Assembly: GCA_002238555.1 (NCBI GenBank)
Contig: MPMO01000003.1
Location: 98,796 to 162,795, forward strand
DNA: 64,000 bases
DNA from: Caldilineaceae bacterium bin34
Lineage (GTDB): Bacteria; Chloroflexota; Anaerolineae; Caldilineales; Caldilineaceae
Direction of reading: 5' to 3'
The notes under the pieces were generated by a model. That model saw nothing but the letters and a program-made list of their open reading frames with translations, was not told the DNA's origin and did no database searches. The translations under genes were made by a program, and so were the position numbers. Below, piece after piece: positions 63,073 through 64,000 of the stretch (the stretch's first letter is position 1; each line of letters starts with the position of its first letter).

Positions 63073-63109
63073 AGCGCCTGGCGGCCGTACGGCCGCCAGG
63101 CGCTGTTTT
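63073..63109 (+). terminator. Rho-independent terminator after the binding-protein gene
   Basis: A perfect 32-base palindrome (63073-63104; arm AGCGCCTGGCGGCCGT) is followed by GTTTTA. The GC-rich stem plus T-run is a classical intrinsic terminator, 60 bases after the stop. Confidence 0.85.
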
Positions 63110-63325
63110 AGCCGGGGGGCAGTCGCCCGCCTGCATCGCCGGCGAAGTAGACCGATTGGCAACGCGGGAACCGCGGCATATGTAGACTGCAAACCGCAGC
63201 GGACCGGACTGGAGCGGCTGGCTACACGGCATGGGCACCGCCAGTGGCACTGTTTCAATCTCGTTGATATTGGTTGCGGACCGTCATGGGCCTATTCTCC
63301 GTACCCGCGGGTGCCGTGCGTTGTT
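63110..63325. other. Gap between the terminator and the insertion sequence
   Basis: No gene is seen in these 216 bases. The left end of the insertion element should fall in this stretch, but its terminal inverted repeat cannot be recognised because the other end is outside the window. Confidence 0.4.
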
Positions 63326-64000
63326 TCAGGCCATGCCGCGGGCCATCAGGCACACGAAGTTGCGGGCGCCGGCTTCGGTCTTCAGCCCCCGCGTCAGGCG
63401 GGCCCGAGGCTTGAAGCGGCCAAACCAGCCCTCCAGCCGGTTGGTGGAGGCGGGCACCCCGGGGTGGTCTTGGCTGCGCACCAGCTCATGCCAGCGTTCC
63501 ACGAGGTGCCACAGCAGCTTGCGCACCTCCGGGTGCAGGCGCACGCGGCCCTGCCTCACCGCCTCCCAGAGGGCCAGCAGGACGGGCCCGGCCTCCGGCG
63601 GTCGCGCCCGGGCCAGGCGTCGCAGGATGGGCAGCAGGACCCGGTCCAGGTGGGTCAGGTCGTCCTTGTCGAGACCCCGGATGTGCCGCCCCACGGTGCG
63701 CTGCCTGTGCACGGCGCACTGCTGCCGGTCCAAACCCGCCGCCTCCAGGGCCGGACCGTAGACCGGGTCGTCGTCGGTCGTCAGCCCCTGCACCCCGCGC
63801 GCGGCCAGGTCCGTGAACCAGTCGGCCCCGTCGAGGCCGGGACCGCTCAGGCGCAGGTCCAGCCGTTCGCCCTGGGGCCCCAGGACCACGGCCACGGGAC
63901 GCTTGACGCCCCCGAGGGGCAGCCAGGTCTCGTCCACCTCGACCCACGACGGCAGGGCCGACTGCGGGTCGGGCGCCAAGCCCGGAGCCACCGCCTGCAC
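63326..64000 (-). mobile_element. Insertion-sequence transposase, 5' part beyond window edge
   Basis: At least 224 codons of a DDE-type transposase run off the right edge; the GTG at the edge is not the real start. The visible part has SWVEVDETWLPLGG (first Asp), LTTDDDPVYGPALEAAG (second Asp), the CAVHRQRTVGRHI segment, and STNRLEGWFGRFKPRARL with the likely catalytic Glu. LKTEAGARNFVCLMARGMA closes the protein. The plan resembles transposases of the IS256/IS6/ISL3-like DDE superfamily; I cannot fix the family. Base composition is visibly more GC-rich than its neighbours, which fits a recent arrival. The frame looks intact. Confidence 0.85.

Overview
The window comes from a GC-rich bacterium, most likely a member of the Chloroflexota. 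This is an inference from style, not from a marker gene. A Ser/Thr kinase carries a long Thr-Pro linker, the sugar-binding lipoprotein has an Ala/Pro-rich linker after its lipobox, and the gene mix fits (DUF3500, DUF362, two PhyH dioxygenases, short glycogen phosphorylase, ABC-2 exporter pair). Promoters look sigma70-like, with TATAAT, TAGAAT or TACAAT -10 boxes. Translation start/stop overlaps (ATGA, GTGA) are common.

Layout. 1-5.8 kb: the SMC condensin (C-terminus off the left edge), two unassigned membrane proteins and a possible serine hydrolase. 5.8-10.5 kb: a translation island of glutamyl-tRNA synthetase, tRNA-Gln(CUG), a DUF3500 protein and glutaminyl-tRNA synthetase. 10.6-15.5 kb: acyl-CoA metabolism (beta-keto acid cleavage enzyme, succinyl-CoA ligase SucCD, acetyl-CoA synthetase). 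15.5-23.1 kb: on the minus strand a CPBP protease, a hypothetical protein, D-aminoacyl-tRNA deacylase and a transmembrane Ser/Thr kinase; divergent from them an FHA/winged-helix regulator followed by a MobA-like nucleotidyltransferase and two XdhC-family genes, which are molybdoenzyme maturation factors without a molybdoenzyme in view. 23.3-27.8 kb: a PhyH dioxygenase, a Mg/Co-chelatase gene whose AAA+ (I) and VWA (D) halves are joined only by a -1 frameshift, and an ECF sigma/anti-sigma pair.

27.8-35.3 kb, minus strand: PHP phosphoesterase, amidase, M16C protease and penicillin-acylase family hydrolase. 35.5-44.3 kb: PspC, an IlvD/Edd dehydratase, tRNA-Ser(GGA), the SRP RNA, an RraA-like protein, DUF362, a 72-aa protein, a DUF58/transglutaminase pair and a 46-aa membrane peptide. 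44.4-53.0 kb: a second PhyH dioxygenase and a minus-strand beta-glucoside cluster (sugar-binding protein, two permeases, alpha/beta hydrolase, GH3 beta-glucosidase). 53.4-63.1 kb: ThrH-like phosphatase, O-methyltransferase, glycogen phosphorylase, TIGR01777 epimerase, an ABC-2 exporter, and an orphan amino-acid-type binding protein closed by a strong terminator. The right edge enters an insertion sequence.

The most notable item is the chelatase gene at 24.2-26.3 kb. An A8 slippery run and a downstream stem-loop should let one gene make both a short ChlI-like subunit and a full ChlD-like subunit. Next is a kinase/FHA-regulator pair that resembles mycobacterial PknH/EmbR with the domain order reversed.
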